Assembly (NCBI GenBank): GCA_050117315.1
Contig: JASFMY010000073.1
Location: forward strand, 1-33,463
Direction of reading: 5' to 3'
Source of the DNA: JANQIV01 sp050117315
GTDB lineage: Bacteria > Bacteroidota > Ignavibacteria > Ignavibacteriales > Melioribacteraceae
DNA: 33,463 nt
The notes under the pieces are model-generated. The model made no database searches. It worked only from the letters and a program-made list of their open reading frames with translations, and was not told where the DNA came from. Position numbers and translations under genes: made by a program. Shown piece after piece: positions 24,657-32,035 of this stretch; positions within the stretch are counted from its first letter, which is position 1, and each line of letters starts with the position of its first letter.

Positions 24657-25001
24657 TTAGGTTATCTCTATCCCTGCATATTCTGCATTTTCCATAAAGA
24701 TTCTAAGCAATTCTTGTTTCCCTTTTTTCTCTATTATTTCAAATATATCCCTTTTTATATCCCGCATTATCTCCGAAATCGTTCCTTTCGAGTTATCTGT
24801 CTTCACTATTCAGTAAAAATGCGTCGGCATTATCACATAGGCCAGTATTGCAAAACTATATTTCTTTTGGTAATGTTTGATATTATTTATCAGAGCATCA
24901 CAGCATTCTTCATCTTCAAACACTTTGGCAAGGTTTACTATTGTTGTGGTTACGAAGAAGAAGTTTTCTTCTGTTAGATTATTTCTGCCTCTTCTGCTCA
25001 T
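24657..25001 (-). pseudogene. REP-associated tyrosine (Y1/HUH) transposase, 115 codons, interrupted
   Basis: From the ATG at 25001 the frame reads MSRRGRNNLTEENFFFVTTT, then ALINNIKHYQKKYSFAILAY, VIMPTHFY, a TGA at 24810-24812, IVKTDNSKGTISEIMRDIKR and AEYAGIEIT before a TAA at 24657-24659. The family has the HUH motif as MPNHFHWI or MPTHFYWI. So the TGA stands where Trp (TGG) is expected, a single-base change, and there is no frameshift. The first His of the HUH motif is present (THF); the second position is Tyr. The protein is also shorter than intact RAYTs and the catalytic Tyr region is reduced. A hairpin repeat is inserted directly before the start codon. Inactive. Confidence 0.82.
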
Positions 25002-25117
25002 GTACACAAGCCAAATTGGCTTTGGGATTTAGTTTTTATTTAGAACTCACCTAAATCCTCTCTTAAAAAGAGAGGATTTTATGGCAAAATCCCAAAACTA
25101 ATTTGCAACAAGTGTAC
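25002..25117. repeat. hairpin repeat family A, copy 2 (compact form)
   Basis: A 116-base element ending GTACAC...GTGTAC with long imperfect inverted arms (CCAAATTGGCTTTGGGATTT; AAATCCCAAAACTAATTTG) and a perfect internal hairpin (AATCCTCTCTT / AAGAGAGGATT). It is inverted relative to the copy at 3409-3558 and lacks that copy's GC-rich interior. Its left end touches the start codon of the dead transposase. Confidence 0.78.
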
Positions 25118-25238
25118 TACTCTGCCGGCACTGACGCATATGTGTCAACTTAATACGAGATATTAACAATAGCCCCAACTTTTTCATAATGAATATCTTC
25201 GGGACAAGTTGGGGAAAGGATGATTGACACACAACTAT

Positions 25239-25403
25239 GGGCTTTCCCGGTAAGAGATCCTTCGGATAGCCCAATTTTCTCTAATATTTGGGCTTCACGA
25301 AAGTGATCTCCTTGGGAAAAGCACGGATTCTATTCGGTTTCTTATTTCCAACGTGTTAAAACACGTTGCTATTGAAGCACCTAATTGAGTTACGAACACA
25401 CCC
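25239..25403. repeat. MITE-like family C, partial inverted copy
   Basis: About 165 bases closely matching, in reverse orientation, the first two-thirds of the element at 32757-33001 (shared AACTCAATTAGGTGCTTCAA, AGAAACCGAATAGAA, GAAGCCCAAATAT). Only the GGGTGTGTTCGTAACTC end is present. The opposite end is replaced by other palindromes (CCCCAACT...AGTTGGGG, TGTGTCAA...TTGACACA, about 25139-25236). The rest of 25118-25557 has no gene; CCCGGG palindromes lie near 25458-25485. Confidence 0.7.
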
Positions 25404-25557
25404 TGAATGCCGGAGCTATGTAACACTGTAGAATATCATCTATCCCGTGTCTCCCCCGGGCAAATGTTTGAACTCCCGGGAAAGCAGATAGCAACTCCCC
25501 CTCAATTTTCATAATAGTAATTCGATAGTATTGGAAGAAATCACACGGATGTGAATT

Positions 25558-26295
25558 ATGCAGGTTACAGTTGATGAGAAACGGAATTTTAATCTCTTAT
25601 ACAATAAGAATGAAAACACTTCTGTTGCCCCCCAAATTGTATCGGAGGCAAAAAACGATAAAGCTGAACTAACACAATCTGCAAGCTTGTTAACAAGTTT
25701 ACCGATTAATCTGCCCGGTTTAAGTTTTGTTGAAGAAGGAAGTAATTTTTCTTTTGATTTCACCTTCAGTGAAAACCGGTTCCGGAACATTTCGGCAAGC
25801 GGATTCTATTCGTCAAAAGAGAGAAATCTTTCCTTCAATCTAAGTTTCATCATCGATAAAGAATTTTACGAGGGTGAACAAAAAAAGACTAAACAATATC
25901 AGGTAGATTTTTCCATCAATTCTTCCAATCTTGAAATAAAATCATTAAATAAGAGAGTTGAGAAAGAGAATATATACGATTTTTTAAGCCGTGTTATGAA
26001 TGACTTAACAAAAATGATAAACAGCGATAAAATTAACGTAACGGGTATAATATTTGACAAAGAAGATTTGGCGGAATTGTTAGGATTAGGAGATAAAGAA
26101 ATCGGGAAATTATTACAGGAAATTATGTTAATTATTAAGGCTATAGCAGATATCAAAAAGAATAAAAATCCTGATGCGGAAAACGTTCTTTTTACTCCTA
26201 AACGAATCAGTAAAAAAATCGCGGAGTATAATCAAACAAATACAGCAACAATTGATATGAATCTGTCGGTTAAAGAAATCAGCAATAGCGAATAG
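25558..26295 (+). CDS. hypothetical protein, mixed beta/helical
   Basis: A 245-residue protein of no recognised family. It has no signal peptide or membrane helix. The first ~60 residues are polar and low in structure (NKNENTSVAPQIVSEAKNDK). Residues ~60-130 alternate like beta strands (NFSFDFTFSENRFRNISASG; NLSFNLSFIIDKEFYEGEQK; YQVDFSINSSNLEIKSL). The remainder is helical (YDFLSRVMNDLTKMI; DLAELLGLGDKEIGKLLQEI; MLIIKAIADIKK). Codon use looks like the neighbouring genes and the frame is long for such AT-rich DNA, so it is probably real. No convincing ribosome-binding site precedes the ATG. It stands alone between repeat clusters. A structural or flagellar-hook-like accessory role cannot be argued from the sequence. 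Confidence 0.65.
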   Translation: MQVTVDEKRNFNLLYNKNENTSVAPQIVSEAKNDKAELTQSASLLTSLPINLPGLSFVEEGSNFSFDFTFSENRFRNISASGFYSSKERNLSFNLSFIIDKEFYEGEQKKTKQYQVDFSINSSNLEIKSLNKRVEKENIYDFLSRVMNDLTKMINSDKINVTGIIFDKEDLAELLGLGDKEIGKLLQEIMLIIKAIADIKKNKNPDAENVLFTPKRISKKIAEYNQTNTATIDMNLSVKEISNSE

Positions 26296-26382
26296 AATAT
26301 TTTACTTCGATAAAATCGCACATTTTATTAACCCGGCAATAATATTCAATGCAAAAGAATAGTTCAAGATTAATGAAGTAAC

Positions 26383-26480
26383 AATAATTTGGTTTCGGAT
26401 TTTTCCATAAACTTCTCTCTTTGTAAGAGAGATAAGAGAGAGTTCATAAAAAAAACAAAATCCGAAAACAAATTTACACC
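26383..26480. repeat. hairpin repeat family A, diverged copy 3
   Basis: About 98 bases with the same plan as the two better copies: AATTTGGTTTCGGATTTTTCC on the left, CTCTCTTTGTAAGAGAG in the middle, AAAATCCGAAAACAAATT on the right. GGGATTT has become CGGATTT with the matching change on the other arm, so pairing is kept. The remaining bases of 26296-26586 hold nothing recognisable. Confidence 0.55.
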
Positions 26481-26586
26481 ATAACAATGCAACCTATATT
26501 ATGGCCGGAGCCCGCCTGCAAGAAAAGTAAGTTCGGAATGACGGTTATTTTAGTTTTCAGACAAGCTCACAAACAATAAAATAATA

Positions 26587-28170
26587 TCATTGCCCATTCA
26601 ATATTTTTTGCACAATACTTCCAAGGTATCCCGGTTCGTATGGTTTTTCATTGATATTATTATAATCACAGCCGCGTGGGAATTTCCAGAGAGAATTATC
26701 ACAATATTGACACGGACCTTCTGCCCGCGTAAGTCTTCCGGATTTGGAATCATAACCGAAACTGTCTTCTTCATATTCTTCTTTTAGAACATTTGCCATC
26801 ATGTTGTACGGATCAAAATAATAAGCCATCAATACATTCCAGCCTTGAGCACTTATTTTTGATTTAAGTTCTTCATTATTCGGATCAATACGAACGGCAA
26901 TTACACCGTTATAAGCAGGAGGCTGAACAAGCTTTTCGTTTTCGAGTGTAGTATAATCATCATTAAAATCATTTTTAAATGCTTGCCAGGCTTCGGGCGA
27001 AAAACGTGATTGTTCGAGAAAATTTTGATAGTATGAAAAATGCGGTGATGTAATTATTCTCGATTTAAATGACAAACCGTCGATATCAATTGTAACGTAA
27101 CGTTTTCTTGATGTGGTTTCTCTTAAAAGATCATAAATATCTTTGTTTTCAAATTGCAAATCCATATAAGGAGCAAATACAGTTGCAAACATCGAGAGTG
27201 AGCTTCCGCCGACAATTACAAGCACTTTGGGCTGACTTTGAATAAACTGCGAAACAACATAAGCTTGGTCTTCAACACAATTATATGTTATCCTGTCCTG
27301 CGGAATATCATAAGTAGAACTCCATCCCGGGGAAGCACATGCAATCATATCGTGCTGGGCTACGTCTTCTCCGATTCTTAAATCTGCGTGTTCAAGTTCT
27401 CCGCCAACCATTTTCTTAAAACTTTGAAGCACATAAATGAACCGCTGGTAATACCCGGTACTGTTTTCAAAAACCTCGGCTTTTTGATTATCCGGTGCAT
27501 TTAATTCCCCGGCAATTACATCACCGGCTTTGAACTGGGTCTCGCCCGAAGTATCGTAACACTTATCGAACAATACTATGTATCTCGATTTAGTGGTCCA
27601 TGCCAATTCATAAAAAACCGGGTACTTTCTATCCTTATATTTAACTTCAATAAGCATCCACCTGTGGTCTTCAGTCCTTTTAACATTAACAAGCCAGCCG
27701 TCTGCTTCCGCCCTTAACTCGCTTCCTATGATGAGATTTTCTCTCATCAACTCCAAACTAAAACTCTCCTGGAAAATTGTTTGGTACCTGTAATAAAAAG
27801 CATAATTGGCATCTTCGGAAAAATTAGGATAACACCACCTGGCGCCTGTTGTTTTGGGCTGGAAAGATGTTAGGTTCGGATTAATACCTATTGTCATTAT
27901 AGGCGCTTTGCGACATCCGTGCATTACGGCAGGATCAATAAGTTTATAACCGGTTGCGTCCGATTTCAGCCATGGTAATTCCATATTTTCGGTTGACTGC
28001 GGTAAAATTTTCTGCGCATCTTTTGGATAAAGCTCACTCCAGTCATAACTGGGATAAGGTCCGTAAGGAGGTATACCGCCCCAGAACCACTTACACGTAC
28101 GGCAGGTCTTTACATCATTTACAAGTGATACTTCAACCGGAAGGTTATTACTACTTTTGTTTGAAGACAT
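26587..28170 (-). CDS. large Cys-containing protein with a MUG/UDG-like motif
   Basis: A 527-residue cytoplasmic protein preceded by a good ribosome-binding site (AGGAGA). I do not recognise a named family, but IMTIGINPNLTSF at 91-103 resembles motif 1 of the mismatch-specific/thymine DNA glycosylases (GINPGL-S), and FYYRYQTIFQESF follows where those enzymes have their NRFW helix. Later KVLVIVGGSSLSMFA and TSPHFSYY could correspond to the sheet strand and motif 2. Cysteines Cys23, Cys26, Cys86 and a C-terminal Cys487, Cys490, Cys501 set could hold an iron-sulfur cluster or zinc, as in family 4/5 UDGs. About 150 residues in the middle (WLVNVKRTEDHRWMLIEV) are an insertion. If correct it would be a very large, unusual UDG-superfamily member. 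It follows the methyltransferase gene by 75 bases on the same strand. Confidence 0.55.
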   Translation of the reverse strand: MSSNKSSNNLPVEVSLVNDVKTCRTCKWFWGGIPPYGPYPSYDWSELYPKDAQKILPQSTENMELPWLKSDATGYKLIDPAVMHGCRKAPIMTIGINPNLTSFQPKTTGARWCYPNFSEDANYAFYYRYQTIFQESFSLELMRENLIIGSELRAEADGWLVNVKRTEDHRWMLIEVKYKDRKYPVFYELAWTTKSRYIVLFDKCYDTSGETQFKAGDVIAGELNAPDNQKAEVFENSTGYYQRFIYVLQSFKKMVGGELEHADLRIGEDVAQHDMIACASPGWSSTYDIPQDRITYNCVEDQAYVVSQFIQSQPKVLVIVGGSSLSMFATVFAPYMDLQFENKDIYDLLRETTSRKRYVTIDIDGLSFKSRIITSPHFSYYQNFLEQSRFSPEAWQAFKNDFNDDYTTLENEKLVQPPAYNGVIAVRIDPNNEELKSKISAQGWNVLMAYYFDPYNMMANVLKEEYEEDSFGYDSKSGRLTRAEGPCQYCDNSLWKFPRGCDYNNINEKPYEPGYLGSIVQKILNGQ

Positions 28171-28245
28171 ATTTGGTCTCCTATTTTGGGATGAGTTATT
28201 TTATTATTTGCTTCGCAAAAGAACAACAACCTTATAATATATATT

Positions 28246-28887
28246 TTATTTTTTTAACACAACTTCAACCATATAATGCTTTTCAAGTTTACCGTCGCCG
28301 TGATGATGTTCTTTCCCGAACCCTTCCCGATGATGAATTACTTCATATTCATTGAAGAGGGATAAAATCTCGCCCGGTTCAAGAAACCGTCTGTAGTTTC
28401 CTTTATCATCGGTAAAATTATTTTTTGATGCCGCATCCCAACTTGTTGAATATTTTTCAAACGACGGATCTGCAGTACCGAAAGCCGTTATGAATATTAA
28501 ACTGTCTCGACCTGTCCAGGCTTCAAGCTTCTGTTTCAATTTAGCAAAATCATTTTCAGATAATATTTGTATTAAACCAAAGACCAATATTCCCGAATAA
28601 TAATTTGTACAGGGAAGAAAGCTTTGGAAACCGGAACGGTAAGTTTGGATTTTTAATTCTTTCGCAATTGCTATTTTTTTCAACTCTTCAACTGCAACAA
28701 TGGAAGTATCAACAGCATCAACATTATATCCTTTCCCGGCAAGGAATATTGAATTCCTTCCCTGCCCGCAGCCTATATCCAGCACAGGTTTTGATTTATT
28801 AAGCATGTCAAAATATTTAACAAGAATTTCTTCCGGTTCGCTGCCGAAAACATTTTTTACTTCTTTATAAATTTTATTAAAACTCAT
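28246..28887 (-). CDS. class I SAM-dependent methyltransferase (TehB-like)
   Basis: A 213-residue soluble methyltransferase. Motif I is VLDIGCGQGRNSIFLAGKGY (35-54), followed by the acidic end of strand 2 (VDAVDTS) and the motif-II/III region YYSGILVFGLIQIL. The C-terminus is rich in Gly/His (GFGKEHHHGDGKLEKHYMVE). The fold and the ARG-free GCGQGRNS core resemble TehB/UbiE-like small-molecule methyltransferases; the substrate is unknown. Its ATG overlaps the stop of the preceding open frame by four bases (ATGA), which argues for coupled translation with the decarboxylase region upstream. The first 23 codons recur as a decayed fragment at 31630-31701. Confidence 0.88.
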   Translation of the reverse strand: MSFNKIYKEVKNVFGSEPEEILVKYFDMLNKSKPVLDIGCGQGRNSIFLAGKGYNVDAVDTSIVAVEELKKIAIAKELKIQTYRSGFQSFLPCTNYYSGILVFGLIQILSENDFAKLKQKLEAWTGRDSLIFITAFGTADPSFEKYSTSWDAASKNNFTDDKGNYRRFLEPGEILSLFNEYEVIHHREGFGKEHHHGDGKLEKHYMVEVVLKK

Positions 28888-29087
28888 CGCTTATCCGGGC
28901 TGTTTAATTCAATAACGTCAGGGGTTGCAACTTTGTCATCTTCATAAATAAAAGTCCTCTTAACTAATGCACCCCGTTCTCTTATTGCTTTTATGTTTTC
29001 TTTAGAATAAATACGTTTTCTTGGATCATGTTCAAAGCGTCTCTCGTCAAATGCGTTAACAGCATAAACAATGTTATTGTTTTTTAA
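28884..29087 (-). other. 67-codon open frame with no start codon, in frame after the decarboxylase stop
   Basis: Directly after the TAA of the decarboxylase gene the same reading frame stays open for 67 codons and ends in a TGA overlapping the methyltransferase ATG. It reads LKNNNIVYAVNAFDERRFEH, then RKRIYSKENIKAIRERGALV, then a mixed acidic tail ending LNSPDKR. The composition is that of a real protein, yet it contains no ATG, GTG or TTG. Options are stop-codon readthrough, a longer ancestral decarboxylase cut by a nonsense change, a start at ATT (29070-29072), or the remnant of a gene that lost its beginning. Not recognised as a known domain. Confidence 0.5.
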
Positions 29088-30386
29088 TTATCCCCAAAAG
29101 TCTATTATTTCTTCAAGGGTTTCTCTTTTTTTGATTATTTCAAATTCTTTTCCATCTTCATGGTAACCAATTACTTTAGGAATTTGCCGACTATTATATC
29201 TTGACCACATACTTAAAGTATATGCTCCGGTATCTTGTATAATTATATAATCACCTTCGTTTACAACCGGTAATTCAATTCCCCCGGCAAGAATATCCCC
29301 GGCAAAACATAACGGGCCTGCAATAGTATATTTATTATTATCAATACCGGTCTTGATATCGCCTTTATTATCAAGGACAAAGATTTCATGGTGCCAATCT
29401 TCAGGTCTATAACATTTTCGTAAAAATAAATCTGCTCCTACGTGTATCATAGCAGTGTTTATCTTGGATTCTCTTTTAACGTATTCCACTTTACTTGCTA
29501 CCCAACCGGAATTTGCATGAATATATCTCCCAAACTCGGTTATCAATTTAAAATTACTGCTGAAAAGCTTTGGAAAATGTTTTCGCAGTTCACCTACATA
29601 TTGTTCCATAGGAATTCCTTGTGACTCATGATGATAAGAAACAGGTAATCCGCCCCCCAAATCAAATATTACAATTTTATGTTTAGCTTTTTTTTGTTCC
29701 AGAATTTCGTTTACCTCATTTGTAAAGTTTAATACTTTTTCTATTCCCTGTATTAACATATCAACAGGGCATCCTTGTGAGCCGATATGAAGATGAACTC
29801 CCGTCAACCAATCATATTTTTCAAATCTATCAATCAGTACTTGCCGATTCTCTTCTATTGGTACACCGAATTTTGAGTATATACCGGCAACGCTTGTTGA
29901 AACTATTTCTCCGGTTCCTACTTGAGGATTTATTCTTACACCAATAGTACTTTTAGTTTTAAAATCTTTTCTTTTCATAAATTCTGCGATCCTATCTAAT
30001 TCGGGTAAAGAATCAGCGTTAATATGGCATCCAAAATTTAAAGCATATTCTAAGTCTTTCAATGTTTTGGTAGGAGAATCAAATACAACACGTTCATATG
30101 TATAACCTGTTTTTTTAGCTAGATAGAGTTCCGGGATTGTAGCAGCTTCAAGACCTACATTTAATTTATTCATATATCTCAGGATTGCAATAAGGGGATT
30201 TGCTTTAATAGCAATAGTATGAAAAGTATCATCCGGGAAAATACCAACTAAATTAGTGATACGTTCTTTTATATACGTCAAATCGTAAAATATTGATGCA
30301 GTATCTTCATTATTAAGAATATTATCTTCTTCTAGAGCTTTCTTGAATACAGTACTAATATGATCTTTTGATAATCTTGAATGCAT
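29088..30386 (-). CDS. PLP-dependent decarboxylase (DAP/ornithine decarboxylase fold type III)
   Basis: A 432-residue alanine-racemase-fold decarboxylase. Lys61 in HTIAIKANPL is the PLP Schiff-base lysine. GVHLHIGSQGCP and IVIFDLGGGLPVSYH give the phosphate-binding loops. FKLITEFGRYIHANSGW is the EPGR-region motif, here with Phe for the usual Pro. AGPLCFAGDILAGG carries the active-site Cys, and IIQDTGAYTLSMWSRYNSR the conserved Asp/Tyr end. The set fits diaminopimelate decarboxylase relatives, but the EFGR variant and altered substrate residues make a non-lysine substrate (another diamino acid or siderophore/polyamine intermediate) possible. Typical family ends look like KKRETLEEII, so its stop at 29088 is probably natural. 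The frame nevertheless continues open behind it, up to the methyltransferase gene. Confidence 0.85.
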   Translation of the reverse strand: MHSRLSKDHISTVFKKALEEDNILNNEDTASIFYDLTYIKERITNLVGIFPDDTFHTIAIKANPLIAILRYMNKLNVGLEAATIPELYLAKKTGYTYERVVFDSPTKTLKDLEYALNFGCHINADSLPELDRIAEFMKRKDFKTKSTIGVRINPQVGTGEIVSTSVAGIYSKFGVPIEENRQVLIDRFEKYDWLTGVHLHIGSQGCPVDMLIQGIEKVLNFTNEVNEILEQKKAKHKIVIFDLGGGLPVSYHHESQGIPMEQYVGELRKHFPKLFSSNFKLITEFGRYIHANSGWVASKVEYVKRESKINTAMIHVGADLFLRKCYRPEDWHHEIFVLDNKGDIKTGIDNNKYTIAGPLCFAGDILAGGIELPVVNEGDYIIIQDTGAYTLSMWSRYNSRQIPKVIGYHEDGKEFEIIKKRETLEEIIDFWG

Positions 30387-30431
30387 GATATTTCCCGGTT
30401 CTTAAATTAGATAATTATTTTTACATAGTCA

Positions 30432-30565
30432 TGGTAGGAATGCCGGTTACCAGGCGTCCCCCATACAGATCCCGGCCCCGGTAAAATACATCGGGATTAA
30501 CTACGCGGTTTTCCCGCATCGTACCCGCGGTCGGTTTTGAACGGCTTTATACCGCTTGTACCCAT
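30432..30565. other. GC-rich intergenic block of unknown origin
   Basis: About 130 bases markedly richer in G+C than their surroundings (GCCGGTTACCAGGCGTCCCC, CCCGGCCCCGGT, CGTACCCGCGGTCGG), between the DUF3795 gene and the decarboxylase gene. No open frame of note. It looks like part of a transferred or mobile sequence, but I cannot assign it. Confidence 0.4.
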
Positions 30566-30570
30566 ATTAG

Positions 30571-31407
30571 CTATTCATTATCCGGTTTTCTCTTTAATTT
30601 AATCAGTTTCATTATGTCGTCAATATAATTATCGGTTTCTATTCTTAACCACATCCATTTCCCATCGTGATATTGTTTCGTGTTTTTTATCTTTTCAAAT
30701 ATAATTGGTGATAAAATATTTTTGTTATCATTTATTTTTTCTAATTCTTTTTTTCCAAATACCAGCAGAATTGTAAAACTTTTTCTCTCAGGAAAGATTG
30801 TTACAATAGTTTTTTTACCTTTTTTGTATTGAATCGCCCAACCATACTTTTTCCCTCCGAAAATTATTTTTCTCTCAAGGTTATAGGAATTGTTCATGAA
30901 AGACAGCAAATCCGTAAAATTATCTTTTACCTTTTTGTTATCAATAAAACGCAGTATACCGGCATCATCCGGAGTTATCTGAGGGTTTAATAACCTTGAG
31001 AAGGGAAAATTATTACTTCTAATTTCGTCCAGCCTTTTTTTGTTCTCATACGGTTTAATACATTTGGAATATTCTGTTCTTGATACATCAATATCTTTTG
31101 CAAAATTCTCATAAACGACTTTTCTTTGATTAAATCTATCACACGGATAGTCTTCACATTGAGAACAATTTTCTAATCCTTTTTCAATAACACAAGGACG
31201 TACAGGGCATTCTTTATCAATTAATTTAGGATTGTCTGAAGATATACATCCCTCACAATATATTTCTTTAGCAGGTATTCTAAATCCATATATTTTATGC
31301 CAAGTATCGCTAAGAAATACTCTTTGGTCGTCTTTCTCAATGTTGCCTTTATATGCAAGGCATAAATCACAACGGTAGCCGCATCTTGTTAATAGTTCTG
31401 TTTGCAT
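30571..31407 (-). CDS. DUF3795 - DUF3788 fusion protein
   Basis: A 278-residue two-part protein preceded by AAGGAG. The N-terminal half is Cys-rich: RCGYRCDLCLAYKG (Cys9, Cys13, Cys16), IYCEGCISSDNPK, CPVRPCVIEKGLENCSQCED and YPCDRF, matching the DUF3795 pattern (C-x3-C-x2-C, then C-x2-C), probably a zinc or iron-sulfur binding module. The C-terminal half, from about residue 135, reads DLLSFMNNSYNLERKIIFGG, KYGWAIQYKKGKKTIVTIFP and GKKELEKINDNK, a DUF3788-like domain. Neither has an established reaction. It lies upstream of the decarboxylase on the same strand with a 184-base gap containing the GC-rich block. Confidence 0.72.
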   Translation of the reverse strand: MQTELLTRCGYRCDLCLAYKGNIEKDDQRVFLSDTWHKIYGFRIPAKEIYCEGCISSDNPKLIDKECPVRPCVIEKGLENCSQCEDYPCDRFNQRKVVYENFAKDIDVSRTEYSKCIKPYENKKRLDEIRSNNFPFSRLLNPQITPDDAGILRFIDNKKVKDNFTDLLSFMNNSYNLERKIIFGGKKYGWAIQYKKGKKTIVTIFPERKSFTILLVFGKKELEKINDNKNILSPIIFEKIKNTKQYHDGKWMWLRIETDNYIDDIMKLIKLKRKPDNE

Positions 31408-31430
31408 AAATAAACTCCTTATTTATTTAC

Positions 31431-31545
31431 TCACCTTACGCAGGGAATTCTTACTCTTAATCATAATCCTAATCATACTCTAAAAAAAGATAAAGAAGAT
31501 TAAGATTAGGATTATGATTAATACAATACTATTTGCGTAACGTGA
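31431..31545. repeat. MITE-like inverted repeat with central 17-bp hairpin
   Basis: A 12-base end (TCACCTTACGCA at 31431-31442) pairs with 31534-31545 with one mismatch. Inside, TAATCATAATCCTAATC at 31458-31474 pairs perfectly with 31504-31520. No coding content. It lies directly upstream of the DUF3795 gene. The remaining part of 31408-31743 contains a REP-like repeat and a methyltransferase fragment (listed). Confidence 0.6.
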
Positions 31546-31600
31546 CTTACTTAAACAAATGACCGGCTGCGATGCCGCTTAATTAACAACTGCTGATTTA

Positions 31601-31622
31601 CTGCCGTCACTGACCATTCAGT
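31601..31622. repeat. REP-like palindrome, second site
   Basis: CTGCCGTCACTGACCATTCA followed by GT contains the CACTGACCATTCAGT core seen beside the dead RAYT at 24630. A related CTGCCGGCACTGA occurs near 22639 and 25121. It sits just outside the methyltransferase fragment at 31630. Confidence 0.5.
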
Positions 31623-31629
31623 TACAGTT

Positions 31630-31701
31630 CTAAACAAGAATTTCTCCCGGTTCACTGCCGAAAGCTTTTTTTATTTCTTTATAAATTTTATTATAGGTCA
31701 C
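31630..31701 (-). pseudogene. 5' fragment of a duplicated methyltransferase gene
   Basis: Twenty-four minus-strand codons (GTG start, TAG end): TYNKIYKEIKKAFGSEPGEI then LV. They match the first residues of the methyltransferase at 28246-28887 (SFNKIYKEVKNVFGSEPEEI, LV). The match ends at the TAG, next to a REP-like palindrome. Confidence 0.72.
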
Positions 31702-31743
31702 GGCACGGGTTCAATTCTGAGTACGATCAAATATTAACAATCG

Positions 31744-31971
31744 TTAGGCATTGGTTATATCCGAATGTAAATCCGACACCGAATTACTGAAAACGGAAAC
31801 GCCGTACCGGCCTAACGTTTCGAGAAATGCCCTTTTTGATAACCCAGCTATTTTTGCGGCTTGTCCGGAAGATAACTTACAATCTTCATAAAGTTTGGCA
31901 GCTATTATCATAGTTATATCATAATCGTTTACATCAACATCGTCCGGTATATTTAGCTGTATTGTTCTCAT
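31744..31971 (-). CDS. UPF0175-family antitoxin-like protein, no toxin partner
   Basis: A 75-residue protein with the UPF0175 signature: LNIPDDVDVNDYD at the start, KLYEDCKLSSGQAAKIAGLS in the middle, and KRAFLETLGRYGVSVFSNSV near the end, with a helix-turn-helix-like centre. Members are commonly encoded just upstream of a PIN-like (DUF3368) toxin gene with which they form a toxin-antitoxin pair. Here the downstream space holds only the methyltransferase fragment and a repeat, and no PIN frame is seen. It is therefore an orphan, either a lone regulator or the survivor of a lost module. The start has no strong ribosome-binding site. Confidence 0.85.
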   Translation of the reverse strand: MRTIQLNIPDDVDVNDYDITMIIAAKLYEDCKLSSGQAAKIAGLSKRAFLETLGRYGVSVFSNSVSDLHSDITNA

Positions 31972-32035
31972 GGTTATATTCCTAATAGTTGAATAAATAT
32001 ACTAAAACTTGAAATCAAATGTTTATTTCATATAA

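Noticed and set aside
24657..25001. Genome-wide use of TGA as Trp to explain the transposase interruption
   Set aside because: Other genes end properly at TGA (for example the higBA-independent ORFs and the VOC gene at 12835), so a code change is not supported.
28884..29087. Ordinary small gene with an overlooked start
   Set aside because: No ATG, GTG or TTG occurs anywhere in the open frame, so a standard start is excluded; reported instead as an anomaly.
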